DNA of 64,000 nt from Pseudomonas sp. GD04019 (lineage in GTDB: Bacteria; Pseudomonadota; Gammaproteobacteria; Pseudomonadales; Pseudomonadaceae): assembly GCF_029837695.1 (NCBI RefSeq), contig NZ_JAOEEA010000001.1, positions 1 through 64,000 of the forward strand. The letters run 5' to 3'. The notes beneath the pieces were generated by a model. That model saw only the letters and a list, made by a program, of their open reading frames with translations. It had not been told where the DNA came from and did no database searches. Position numbers and translations under genes: made by a program. Each line of letters opens with the position of its first letter. Within the stretch, counting starts at the first letter, position 1. Shown in pieces: positions 18,184-26,571 of the stretch.

Positions 18184-18678
18184 ATGCAAGACCATTCCCT
18201 GCAGGACGCCGCCGCACCGGACGGCGTCTGTTACGGCTGTGGCAGCCGCAATCCCCACGGCCTGCACATCAAGAGCCGCTGGCACGAAGACGGTGTGCAC
18301 GTGGTGGCCGAACACCTGCCCGACCCCATGCACTGCGGCTGGCCGGAGCTGGTCTACGGCGGGCTGATCGCCATGCTGGTGGACTGCCATTCGAACTGGG
18401 CCGCCATGGCCTACCACTACCGCGCAGAAGGCCGCGAGCCCGGCAGCCTGCCGCGCATCGAGTGCGTCACCGGCAACCTCGGCATCAAGTTCATCAAGCC
18501 GACACCCATGGGCGTGCCGCTGCAGTTGCGTGCACGCATCGACGGCGAGCCAGGGCGCAAGACCCGGGTGATCTGCGAGGTGTATGCCGGTGACGTGCTG
18601 ACCGCCATCGGTGACTCGGTGTTCGTGCGCGTGGACACCAGCCAACTGGCGACCCAGGCCCACGCCAAGCCGGCCTGA
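18184..18678 (+). CDS. PaaI-type hotdog-fold thioesterase
   Basis: A 164-aa hotdog-fold protein with the active-loop segment YGGLIAMLVDCHSNWAAM at ~residues 59-76. An N-terminal CYGCGSRNPHGLHI motif is typical of one PaaI subfamily. It probably hydrolyses an acyl-CoA in the cytoplasm; the substrate is unknown. Monocistronic between two terminators. Confidence 0.87.
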   Translation: MQDHSLQDAAAPDGVCYGCGSRNPHGLHIKSRWHEDGVHVVAEHLPDPMHCGWPELVYGGLIAMLVDCHSNWAAMAYHYRAEGREPGSLPRIECVTGNLGIKFIKPTPMGVPLQLRARIDGEPGRKTRVICEVYAGDVLTAIGDSVFVRVDTSQLATQAHAKPA

Positions 18679-18690
18679 TCGAAGCCCAAC

Positions 18691-18716
18691 AAAAAGGCCC
18701 CTCGCGGGGCCTTTTT
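18691..18716. terminator. Bidirectional terminator after the thioesterase
   Basis: AAAAAGGCCCC-TCGC-GGGGCCTTTTT, an 11-bp perfect stem with T-tracts on both strands, between the convergent genes ending at 18678 and 18720. Confidence 0.92.
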
Positions 18717-18719
18717 CAT

Positions 18720-19253
18720 TTAGCGCCAGTGGCGCTTCTCGTAAGCGATGGTCTTGTGCTTGCGACCGATGCCGACGGTCCAGCCGATGCCCAGGGCGAG
18801 CAGCTCGGCCAACCAGGCCAGCACCAGACCCACACCCAGGCCCCAGTAGATCGCCTGGGGCGCCAGCAGCACCTGGTAGGTGTAGGCGTCGTAGGTTTCC
18901 TGCAGCAAGGCCTGGTCGGCAGCGGTACCCAGATGCCAGATCTGCGCATACCAGGGGCCCTGCATGGCCAGCCACTCGCCCTCCAGCAGCTCGGAGCGGG
19001 CCACCAGATGGCCGATGCTGTCGGCGTCGCTGCGCATCACCTCATCGGTACTGGCCCGATAGTGGGCGACCAGGGCGTTGAGGTCGCCCTTGAAGAACTT
19101 CGCGGCAGTCTCGCGGAAGCCCAGCAGGCTCTCCTCGGACTCGGCGCGGTGGGCGGCCACGCGCTTGGCGTAGTCGTCGACGAAGCCCGGCACCTGCACA
19201 CCGACCAGCAGGCCGAAGGCGAACACCACGAGACGCAAGTAACCTCTGAACAT
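18720..19253 (-). CDS. DUF2937-type membrane protein
   Basis: A 177-aa protein with an N-terminal membrane segment (LRLVVFAFGLLVGVQVPGF), a central soluble helical region and a second hydrophobic pair near the C-terminus. The pattern FVDDYAKRV...F.ETAAKFF matches DUF2937. Function unknown. It starts 2 bp after the stop of the amidotransferase gene and belongs to the same operon. The start at 19253 is preferred over 19310. Confidence 0.8.
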   Translation of the reverse strand: MFRGYLRLVVFAFGLLVGVQVPGFVDDYAKRVAAHRAESEESLLGFRETAAKFFKGDLNALVAHYRASTDEVMRSDADSIGHLVARSELLEGEWLAMQGPWYAQIWHLGTAADQALLQETYDAYTYQVLLAPQAIYWGLGVGLVLAWLAELLALGIGWTVGIGRKHKTIAYEKRHWR

Positions 19254-19255
19254 CC

Positions 19256-20035
19256 TCACTCCCCCATCTGCCCATGGGCGACGCGTTCGCCGCGGCGCCA
19301 CAGGCTCCATTCCCCCGGCTGGAACAGGTTCCAGCGCTCGTTATCGGTCAACGGCTCGGTGGCGATCACCGTCACCACATCGTTCGGCGTGGTTTCCGCC
19401 TGGAAGTCCACCGTCAGGTCCGCATCCTTCAGCCGCGCCGGGCCGAAGGGCGCACGGCGGGTGATCTGCGCCAGCTTGGTCGAGCAGAAGCAGAACAGCC
19501 AGTCGCCGTCGCTGAGCAGGCAGTTGAACACGCCCTTGCCGCGATAGTCCTGGGCCGCCTGGATCAGCACAGGCAGCAGCACCTCCACCGGCACCGGCTC
19601 GGGGAAAGCGCCGCGCACGCGGTTGAGCAGGTCGCAGAAGGCCGCCTCGCTGTCGGTATCGCCGACCGGACGGTAGAAATCGAAGGTCGGCGCGAAATCG
19701 GTCAGCTGGCCGTTGTGGGCGAAGCACCAGTTGCGCCCCCACAGCTCGCGCACAAAAGGATGGGTATTGGCCAGGCACACCCGGCCGACATTGGCCTGGC
19801 GGATATGGCCGATCACCGTCTCGCTCTTGATCGGGTAACGCTGCACCAGCTTGGCCACTTCCGAACCGACACTGGCCGCCGGGTCCTGGAACAGGCGCAA
19901 GCCACGCCCCTCGTAGAAGGCGATGCCCCAGCCATCACGGTGCGGGCCGGTCCCGCCGCCGCGCTGCATCAGGCCGGTGAAGCTGAAGACGATGTCGGTG
20001 GGCACGTTGGCGCTCATGCCGAGCAGCTCGCACAT
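19256..20035 (-). CDS. yafJ: Class II glutamine amidotransferase, YafJ type
   Basis: A 259-aa protein with the N-terminal nucleophile Cys2 in [12 protein letters not shown]. Further Ntn-amidotransferase motifs are [19 protein letters not shown] and the FAHNGQL substrate loop. No synthase domain is attached, as in E. coli YafJ, so the acceptor of the released ammonia is unknown. Middle gene of HIT-YafJ-DUF2937, with gaps of 2-3 bp implying translational coupling. Confidence 0.92.
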   Translation of the reverse strand: MCELLGMSANVPTDIVFSFTGLMQRGGGTGPHRDGWGIAFYEGRGLRLFQDPAASVGSEVAKLVQRYPIKSETVIGHIRQANVGRVCLANTHPFVRELWGRNWCFAHNGQLTDFAPTFDFYRPVGDTDSEAAFCDLLNRVRGAFPEPVPVEVLLPVLIQAAQDYRGKGVFNCLLSDGDWLFCFCSTKLAQITRRAPFGPARLKDADLTVDFQAETTPNDVVTVIATEPLTDNERWNLFQPGEWSLWRRGERVAHGQMGE

Positions 20036-20038
20036 GGC

Positions 20039-20482
20039 TCAGGCCTCCTGCAGCGCCGCGCGCAATCGCTCGGCCTCGAGCGCCAGGCGCGCCTCGATGC
20101 GCTTGCGCCCGAGCGGCAGAAAGCGCGTGAGGATGCGCCAGCACAGCGCCGGCAGGTCGCCGTTACGGCGCGGAATCAGGTGCAGGTGCAGGTGCGGCAC
20201 GTGCTGGTTGGCCACCGGGCCGTCGTTGAGCAGCAGGTTGATGCCCAGCACGTCGGGCTCGCTGCGATAGAGCGCCTTGGCCAGGCGATCCGCCAGGGCC
20301 AGCAGGGCATCGCGCGGCTGGACCGGCAAGTCGCTCAGGAAGGGCGCATGACCCTTGGCGACGATCAGCACGTGGGCCGGGCGCAGCGGGAAGATATCCA
20401 GCAGCACCAGGAAATGTTCGTCCTGATGAATGATGTGGGCCGGCAGTTGGCCGTCGGCGATGGCGCAGAACACGCAGCTCAT
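20039..20482 (-). CDS. HIT-family nucleotide-binding protein
   Basis: A 147-aa histidine-triad protein with HVPHLHLHLIP late in the sequence (H-phi-H-phi-H) and an N-terminal CVFCAI zinc-type pair. HIT proteins hydrolyse nucleoside phosphoramidates or dinucleotides. Start at 20482 (MSCVFCAIADG). First gene of a three-gene operon with YafJ and DUF2937. Confidence 0.92.
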   Translation of the reverse strand: MSCVFCAIADGQLPAHIIHQDEHFLVLLDIFPLRPAHVLIVAKGHAPFLSDLPVQPRDALLALADRLAKALYRSEPDVLGINLLLNDGPVANQHVPHLHLHLIPRRNGDLPALCWRILTRFLPLGRKRIEARLALEAERLRAALQEA

Positions 20483-20534
20483 GGGCTCTCCTTGTCGCAT
20501 GCGGCCATGCTAGCGCACGCCGCTCGACATGCAA

Positions 20535-21014
20535 CTAGAGACGCGGTTCGATGCGCAGGCGGCGGTCGCCGTAGGCATCCAGGCGGGTATCGGCGTCGGG
20601 ACGCTCTTCGCGGTCCATCAGCTCGCGCAGGGTCGGCTCGTCTTCTTCCATGGCAGGCGTACGCGGCCCCTGGCGATTTTCCCACCAGCGCTCCAGCGGC
20701 CAACGCAGGAAGGCGAAAGCCAGCCACACACCGAGAGCGATCAGCCCGTAGATGGCCAGGTCGGCCACCGCGCGCCAGACGTTCTTGCCCACTTCGAACA
20801 GCAGATCGAGGGCGGTGATGGCGATGGCGGGAGCGAACAGCTCCTTGGCCGGATCGACGATGGTCGGCGTTAGCAGCAGCACTGCCACGATCACGCGCAG
20901 CGGTTCGCGCAGCCAGCGCCACATCCAGCCGGTCATGCGGAACCACACCAGCAGGCAGCCCAGCGCCGAGATGGCGTAGATGCCCCAGGCGAGCAGATAG
21001 TCTTGTTCGGTCAT
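20535..21014 (-). CDS. Conserved membrane protein of unknown function
   Basis: A 159-aa protein with about four hydrophobic segments and a charged C-terminal tail (LRELMDREERPDADTRL). I recognise it only as a conserved Pseudomonas protein. The start at 21014 (MTEQDYLLAWG) faces the opdB start 91 bp away, so the two share a divergent promoter region. The spacing to the HIT gene (52 bp) would allow co-transcription. Confidence 0.78.
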   Translation of the reverse strand: MTEQDYLLAWGIYAISALGCLLVWFRMTGWMWRWLREPLRVIVAVLLLTPTIVDPAKELFAPAIAITALDLLFEVGKNVWRAVADLAIYGLIALGVWLAFAFLRWPLERWWENRQGPRTPAMEEDEPTLRELMDREERPDADTRLDAYGDRRLRIEPRL

Positions 21015-21105
21015 GGCGTTTCGTGGCTTGGCCGGCAAAGGGGCGCTTATGATAACGGCTTTTGCGCCCCCCGACCTCCCTGCGGTCGCCCGAACGAGAA
21101 CGATC

Positions 21106-23148
21106 ATGACCGACGCCCCCATCGCCCGCCGCGACAGCGGTTCCGACCCCTACCGCTGGCTGGAACAGCGTGACGCTGCCGAGGTGCTCGACCACCTCAA
21201 GGCCGAGAACGCCTACCTGGAGCAGCAGCTGGCCGACCAGGCCGAGCTGCGCGAGGCACTGTTCCAGGAGATAAAGGGCCGCATCCGCGAGACCGACCTG
21301 TCCCTGCCGGTGCCCTGGGGCCCGTGGCTGTACTACCAGCGCACCACGGCCGGCGACGAGTACCCGCGCCACTACCGCTGCCCGCGCCCGGCCGATGGCT
21401 CGCTGACGGTGGACGATAGCACCGAACAGCTGCTGCTCGACCCCAACGCCCTGGCCGGCGACGGCTACCTGTCACTCGGCGCCTTCACCGTCAGCCCGGA
21501 CCACCGCCTGCTCGGTTACAGCCTGGATACCGCTGGCGACGAGATCTACCGGTTGTTCGTCAAGGAACTGGACAGCGGCGCGTTGCGCGAGCTGCCGTTC
21601 GACGACTGCGACGGCCAGATGACCTGGGCCGGCGACAGCCAGACCCTGTTCTTCGTCACCCTGGACGACACCCATCGCCCGCATCGTCTGTATCGCCACA
21701 GGCTCGGCGACGCAGGTGCCGAGCTGATATTCGAAGAGGCCGACGGCCGCTTCTTCCTCAGTTGCTACCGCAGCAGCTCCGAGCGCCAGTTGGTGCTGAG
21801 CCTGGGCAGCAAGACCACCAGCGAGGCCTGGGTGCTGGATGCCAACACTCCGCAGGGTGAGTTCCGCTGCCTGGCGCCACGCCAGGAGGATCATGAGTAC
21901 GACGTCGATCACGGCCTGCTGGACAGCGAGTGGACCTGGTTCGTGCGCAGCAACCAGGCAGGCATCAACTTCGCCCTGTACGCCGCCAGCGGGGCACAAC
22001 CGACCCGCGAGCACTGGCGCGAGCTGATCGGCCACGACGAACGGCGCATGCTGGAGGGCGTCACACTCAACCAGGACGCCTTCGTCCTCAGCCTGCGCGA
22101 GGGCGGCCTGCCAATCATCGAAGTCCATCCACAGTCCGCCACGCCCTACCCCGTGCAGCTGCCGGACGCTGCCTACAGCCTCTACGTGCAGGACAGCCTG
22201 GAATTCCACAGCCCGGCAATCCGCCTGCGCTACGAAGCGCTCAACCGCCCGGCCCAGGTGCGCCAGCTGGAACTGGCCAGCGGCGAGCAGAAAGTGCTCA
22301 AGCAGACCCCGGTGGAAGGCCCGTTCGATGCCGACGCCTATGAAAGTCGTCGCCTGTGGGCCACGGCTGCCGATGGCACCCAGGTACCGATCAGCCTGGT
22401 GGCGCGCAAGGAAGTGCTGGCCGCCGGCCAACCCGCGCCGCTCTATCTGTATGGCTATGGCGCCTATGGCGAGAGCCTCGACCCCTGGTTCAGCCACGCG
22501 CGCCTGAGCCTGCTGGAGCGCGGCTTCGTCTACGCCATTGCCCATGTGCGTGGCGGCGGCGAGCTGGGCGAGGCCTGGTACCGCGCCGGCAAACTGGAAC
22601 ACAAGCAGAACAGCTTCGGCGACTTTATCGCCTGCGCCGAGAAGCTGCTCGGCGACGGTCTCAGTACTCCTACACAGCTGGTGATCAGCGGCGGCAGCGC
22701 CGGCGGCCTGCTGATCGGTGCCGTGCTCAATCAGCGGCCCGAACTGTTCGCCGCAGCCATCGCCGAAGTGCCCTTCGTCGACGTGCTCAACACCATGCAG
22801 AACCCCGACCTGCCGCTGACCGTCACCGAGTACGACGAATGGGGCGACCCGAACCAGCCCGAAGTATTCGAGCGCATCAAAGGCTATGCACCGTACGAGA
22901 ACGTGCGTGCCCAGGCCTATCCGGCGATCCTCGCCGTGGCCGGCTACAACGACAGCCGCGTGCAGTACTGGGAAGCGGCAAAGTGGGTGGCCAAGCTGCG
23001 CGCCACCCGCACCGATGCCAACCTGCTGCTGCTCAAGACCGACCTCGGCGCCGGCCACGGCGGCATGAGCGGGCGCTACCAGGCACTCAAGGACGTGGCG
23101 CTGGAATATGCGTTTTTGCTCAAGGTACTGGGGATTGCCCCAAGCTGA
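21106..23148 (+). CDS. ptrB: Oligopeptidase B (protease II, S9A)
   Basis: A 680-aa cytoplasmic serine peptidase cleaving short peptides after Arg/Lys. An N-terminal beta-propeller (residues ~70-400) precedes an alpha/beta-hydrolase domain. The catalytic triad is visible: Ser531 in GGSAGG, Asp616 in NDSRVQYW, His651 in GAGHGG. The order and spacing match E. coli OpdB (532/617/652). The start at 21106 (MTDAPIARRD) is preferred; the frame is open to 21013 but the added 31 residues are not family-like. Confidence 0.95.
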   Translation: MTDAPIARRDSGSDPYRWLEQRDAAEVLDHLKAENAYLEQQLADQAELREALFQEIKGRIRETDLSLPVPWGPWLYYQRTTAGDEYPRHYRCPRPADGSLTVDDSTEQLLLDPNALAGDGYLSLGAFTVSPDHRLLGYSLDTAGDEIYRLFVKELDSGALRELPFDDCDGQMTWAGDSQTLFFVTLDDTHRPHRLYRHRLGDAGAELIFEEADGRFFLSCYRSSSERQLVLSLGSKTTSEAWVLDANTPQGEFRCLAPRQEDHEYDVDHGLLDSEWTWFVRSNQAGINFALYAASGAQPTREHWRELIGHDERRMLEGVTLNQDAFVLSLREGGLPIIEVHPQSATPYPVQLPDAAYSLYVQDSLEFHSPAIRLRYEALNRPAQVRQLELASGEQKVLKQTPVEGPFDADAYESRRLWATAADGTQVPISLVARKEVLAAGQPAPLYLYGYGAYGESLDPWFSHARLSLLERGFVYAIAHVRGGGELGEAWYRAGKLEHKQNSFGDFIACAEKLLGDGLSTPTQLVISGGSAGGLLIGAVLNQRPELFAAAIAEVPFVDVLNTMQNPDLPLTVTEYDEWGDPNQPEVFERIKGYAPYENVRAQAYPAILAVAGYNDSRVQYWEAAKWVAKLRATRTDANLLLLKTDLGAGHGGMSGRYQALKDVALEYAFLLKVLGIAPS

Positions 23149-23230
23149 ACTTGGCTTGGCAACACCCTCAAGCCTGTTTATCGTGCGCGCAGTGCGTATT
23201 GCCGCTCACTCTGAGAAAAGGAATTACAGA

Positions 23231-23767
23231 ATGCCTGGCCACAAGTTTCTCCCAGCGCTGTTGCTGCTCTGCGCCCTCCCATTGCAGGCCCAGGTCTACA
23301 CCTGGGTAGACGAGAACGGCCAGAAGCACTTTGGCAGTCAGCCCCCTACGCCTGTACAGCCGGTCGAGACGGTTGAGATCCGCCAAGGATACAGCAGCGA
23401 TGGACAGCAGCCTGCAGTAGTCGAGAGCGAACAAGACATGGATGCAGGTCTAGGTAACAGCACTGCCGAAGCCTCCGAAGACAAAGCCCCGTCGCAGCGG
23501 GAAATGTGCAGCGAAGCGATTCGCTGGACCGGCATCGATATCCCCAACCTCAAGGGAATAGCCGGCGAGCGCAAGCAGGCCGGCAAGATCAACGCCGACC
23601 AGCATAAACAAGCGATAGAGGCGTTGGGTGAGGTGAAGAAGCACATCACCATGCAGAACTGCATGGCCAGCGAAGGCAAGGATCGCGAACGCTTCGAGTG
23701 CTTGTCCCGCGGCGCCGGCATCATGGTCTGCTCAGGCGCCCTCGAAGCAGCGCTCAAGAACCTGTAA
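23231..23767 (+). CDS. DUF4124-domain periplasmic protein
   Basis: A 178-aa exported protein. The signal peptide (residues 1-~20, ending LPLQAQ) is followed by VYTWVDENGQKHFGSQPP, the DUF4124 signature seen in many small Pseudomonas envelope proteins. The C-terminal half is charged and has four Cys residues that could form disulfides. GAAAAGGAATT lies just upstream of the ATG. Function unknown. Confidence 0.85.
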   Translation: MPGHKFLPALLLLCALPLQAQVYTWVDENGQKHFGSQPPTPVQPVETVEIRQGYSSDGQQPAVVESEQDMDAGLGNSTAEASEDKAPSQREMCSEAIRWTGIDIPNLKGIAGERKQAGKINADQHKQAIEALGEVKKHITMQNCMASEGKDRERFECLSRGAGIMVCSGALEAALKNL

Positions 23768-23781
23768 ACCGAGCAAAGCCC

Positions 23782-25149
23782 ATGCAGAACCTGCTCTATC
23801 GCTGGCTACTACTGGTCGGCCTCGGTCATGTGGCACTCGGCATAGCCCTGGCCTTCGCCGCCCATCTGCCTGTCACCCAGCCCTACTTCGATTACCTGTA
23901 CGCCAGCGTCGCTACTGCACCGCCGCCGGCCGAATTCCAGACGCTGCTGCGCACCATGGTCGGTCTGTTCGGGCCGACGGTGGCGAGTTGGGGTCTGTTG
24001 TTCAGCCTGCTGGTATTCCTCTATCGCGAACATGGCCACCGCCAGATCAAGCCGGCGATCTTCGCCGCGCTGCTGGTCTGGTGCCTGCTGGACAGTGCGA
24101 TCTCACTGTATTTCGGGCTGCTATGGCATGCCTATCTCAACACGGCGGCGGTGCTGTCGATCGCCATTCCGCTGGTATTTCTGCAACCTCGCATGCTTGA
24201 AAGAGAAACCGTATTGCAACTGCGCCATCCACCGGCGCGTCGCCTGCGGATTCTGCTGACCGGCGGCAGCGGCTTTATCGGCAGCCCGCTGGCCAGCTCG
24301 CTGAGCCAGGCGGGGCACGACGTGCTTGTACTGACTCGCGATCTGGCCAACGTGCGCCATATCCGTGGCCGTATCACCTGCCTGACCAGCCTCGAACAGA
24401 TTGCCAGCGACGAGCGCATCGACTGCATCATCAACCTGGCCGGCGAGCCATTGGCCGAGTCGCGCTGGAATGAAGAACGCAAGCGGCGTTTCCTACAAAG
24501 CCGGCTCACCACCACCGATGCCCTGCTGAGCCTAGTGCAACGCCTCGAACACAAACCCGATGTACTGCTCAACGGCTCCGCTGTGGGTTATTACGGCCAT
24601 TGGCAGGATGAAGAGTTGGACGAAAACAGTGCGGCGCGCAGCTGTTTCTCTCACCAGCTCTGCGCTCAATGGGAGGAGCGCGCTCGGCAGATGGAAGCAT
24701 TTGGGGTACGCGTCTGTCTGCTGCGTATTGGCGTGGTACTTGGGCGCGACGGCGGACCGCTACAGGAACTACGTCGCTCTTTTGATCTGGGCGTAGCTGC
24801 CCAATTGGGAAATGGACAGCAATGGATGCCTTGGATCCATCTGCACGACGTGTTGGATATCTGCGTCTTCCTACTGGCCAATCCGAACATCCAGGGGCCG
24901 ATCAACCTCACTGCGCCAGAGCCGGTAACCCATGCTGGGTTCTGTACCCTTTTGAAGCGGCAGCTTCCCAGCGCCCTGATCAGCGTTCGGGTGCCAACAC
25001 TTCTGGTGCGAATGTTGGTGGGCGAGATGGCCGACGAAGTGCTGCTAAGCGGACAGCGCGTCCTGCCCGCCAAGCTGCTCGAACATGGCTATGCATTCCG
25101 CTATCCGGAACTGGCAATCGCCTTGCGCCAGCTGACTGCCGCTCGCTGA
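23782..25149 (+). CDS. Membrane-fused TIGR01777 family NAD(P)-binding epimerase-like protein
   Basis: A 455-aa two-part protein. Residues ~1-135 hold four membrane segments of unrecognised type. From ~156 an extended SDR domain begins with the Rossmann motif LLTGGSGFIGSP (161-167), followed by INLAGEPLAESRWNEERK, the NGSAVGYYG segment and a C-terminal domain of the TIGR01777/YfcH family. E. coli YfcH lacks the membrane part. It is 14 bp after the DUF4124 gene, probably one operon. Substrate unknown. Confidence 0.87.
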   Translation: MQNLLYRWLLLVGLGHVALGIALAFAAHLPVTQPYFDYLYASVATAPPPAEFQTLLRTMVGLFGPTVASWGLLFSLLVFLYREHGHRQIKPAIFAALLVWCLLDSAISLYFGLLWHAYLNTAAVLSIAIPLVFLQPRMLERETVLQLRHPPARRLRILLTGGSGFIGSPLASSLSQAGHDVLVLTRDLANVRHIRGRITCLTSLEQIASDERIDCIINLAGEPLAESRWNEERKRRFLQSRLTTTDALLSLVQRLEHKPDVLLNGSAVGYYGHWQDEELDENSAARSCFSHQLCAQWEERARQMEAFGVRVCLLRIGVVLGRDGGPLQELRRSFDLGVAAQLGNGQQWMPWIHLHDVLDICVFLLANPNIQGPINLTAPEPVTHAGFCTLLKRQLPSALISVRVPTLLVRMLVGEMADEVLLSGQRVLPAKLLEHGYAFRYPELAIALRQLTAAR

Positions 25150-25155
25150 GCCGGC

Positions 25156-25440
25156 TCACGGCTTGCCGATAGACTCGGCCGGATGCTGTTGCTGGCTGCG
25201 CCGTTGGCTCTCCAGCTGCGGCAGCGGTTTGTCTCTGGGTAGCGCTCGCGGCGCCGACAGGGGCGTACGCGGACGCTGGGGGTTGACCAGCAGTGGCGGG
25301 GTGTTGCGCGGTGCTGGGGTGATGCTGCGCACCTCGGGCTTGCCGTAGGGTTGCGGCGTGGCGGTGCCGGGCAGGCCCGGCGGCTGGGCCTGGGCGCTCA
25401 GGCTCAATGCCAGGATCAGGACGAACGATACGTGGCGCAT
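25156..25440 (-). CDS. Small proline-rich exported protein
   Basis: A 94-aa protein: a signal peptide (MRHVSFVLILALSLSAQA) followed by a Pro/Arg-rich unstructured tail with no domain I recognise. It converges on the preceding gene with a 6-bp gap. The signal peptide and Pseudomonas-like codon use support it as real; the function is unknown. Confidence 0.62.
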   Translation of the reverse strand: MRHVSFVLILALSLSAQAQPPGLPGTATPQPYGKPEVRSITPAPRNTPPLLVNPQRPRTPLSAPRALPRDKPLPQLESQRRSQQQHPAESIGKP

Positions 25441-25523
25441 CGGCGGCTCCAGCGATGTCGGCTTTCGTTCTATTCTGGCAGTCTCGCTATCCAGTAGTTC
25501 GCCAGCCGACCGCAGGTACTTTC

Positions 25524-25877
25524 ATGAACAAGCTCGACCAGATCCTCGCCGAAGCCCAGCACCGGCGCGAGACCAGTTACCGCGAGAAGGCGCTGAGGAT
25601 GTACCCGCATATCTGCGGGCGCTGCGGCCGCGAGTTCAGTGGCAAGCGCCTGAGCGAGCTGACCGTGCATCACCGCGACCACAACCACGACAACAACCCG
25701 GAAGACGGCTCCAACTGGGAGCTGCTGTGCCTGTACTGCCACGACAACGAACACCAGCGCCAGGTGGATCTGCACTACCAGAAGGAGGAAGCGGCCGTGG
25801 CCGGCTCCGGCAGCAAGGTCACCCACAAGGCCCTGGCCGGCCTAGAGGCGCTGCTGAAGAGCAAGCCCGGAGCCTGA
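25524..25877 (+). CDS. yajD: HNH nuclease-fold protein YajD
   Basis: A 117-aa HNH-family protein, close to the E. coli YajD length (115). Zinc-type CGRCGREF and LCLYCHDNEH pairs flank the HHRDHNHDNN motif that carries the HNH catalytic histidines. Start at 25524 (MNKLDQILAEAQ). The physiological role is not known. Confidence 0.93.
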   Translation: MNKLDQILAEAQHRRETSYREKALRMYPHICGRCGREFSGKRLSELTVHHRDHNHDNNPEDGSNWELLCLYCHDNEHQRQVDLHYQKEEAAVAGSGSKVTHKALAGLEALLKSKPGA

Positions 25878-25884
25878 AACGAAA

Positions 25885-25907
25885 ACGCCCGCTGCAAGAG
25901 CGGGCGC
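25885..25907. terminator. Hairpin between yajD and the lipoprotein gene
   Basis: CGCCCGCT (25886-25893), loop GCAAG, AGCGGGCG (25899-25906). The T-tract (GTTTTCGTTT) lies on the minus strand, so it serves the lipoprotein gene best while also shielding yajD. Confidence 0.75.
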
Positions 25908-25925
25908 TGTCCTGGCTCTGATCGA

Positions 25926-26465
25926 TCAGAGCATGTGGTTCTTCTTGAACTGCTGAATGGTGCTTTCCGGACGCCCCTCTTCCTTCTGCAGACCGTAGGT
26001 CACGGTCTTGCCTTCCGGACCGCCGCCGATGTCGGTGTAGCGGAAGATCGGCTCGCCCAGCTTGATCATGTCCTGCATGTCGCCATAGCGCTTGAACACG
26101 TAGATGCTGCCGTCCTGACGTACCTCACCGTAGAACGGGTCGGCCGGTACCTGCGAGACCTTGAAGAAACGGTAGGCGGCAATCTTGTCCAGGGCCTTGC
26201 CCTGATCCTCGGCACGCAGAGCCAGGATGACTTCCTGGCCTGCCGGATCTTTTTCCTCCAGCGGCCGCAGGACCGGGGCCTGGCCGGTGACGAGGAAGTC
26301 CTTGAACACCTGGTAATCGTCGAAGACAAATACCTGGGTTTCGCTACGCACCTGATACCAGTCCTCGTTGTTCAACGGCTCCGGAATGGACGCCGACATG
26401 GGCGCGGCGCAGGCGGCGAGGGTCGCGGCCAGCATGGCGATGGACAACGGTTTGAGGATGGACAT
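25926..26465 (-). CDS. Predicted lipoprotein of unknown function
   Basis: A 178-aa lipoprotein with a signal peptide ending in the lipobox LAAC, then APMSAS. The body has a DDYQVFKDFL segment and a VFKRYGDMQDMIKLG stretch; no known domain recognised. The start at 26465 (MSILKPLSIAML) is chosen because it gives a proper signal peptide. The next gene upstream on the same strand is a metallopeptidase-like protein 106 bp away. Confidence 0.8.
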   Translation of the reverse strand: MSILKPLSIAMLAATLAACAAPMSASIPEPLNNEDWYQVRSETQVFVFDDYQVFKDFLVTGQAPVLRPLEEKDPAGQEVILALRAEDQGKALDKIAAYRFFKVSQVPADPFYGEVRQDGSIYVFKRYGDMQDMIKLGEPIFRYTDIGGGPEGKTVTYGLQKEEGRPESTIQQFKKNHML

Positions 26466-26571
26466 GGCAACTCCTGATGGCTGTTGTAATGGCCGAGCAA
26501 GTTGCCGCAATTGCATGACGGACGGATGAAGGGCCCGTGTCAGTTGCATGACGACGGGCCCGGCGTGGCGA

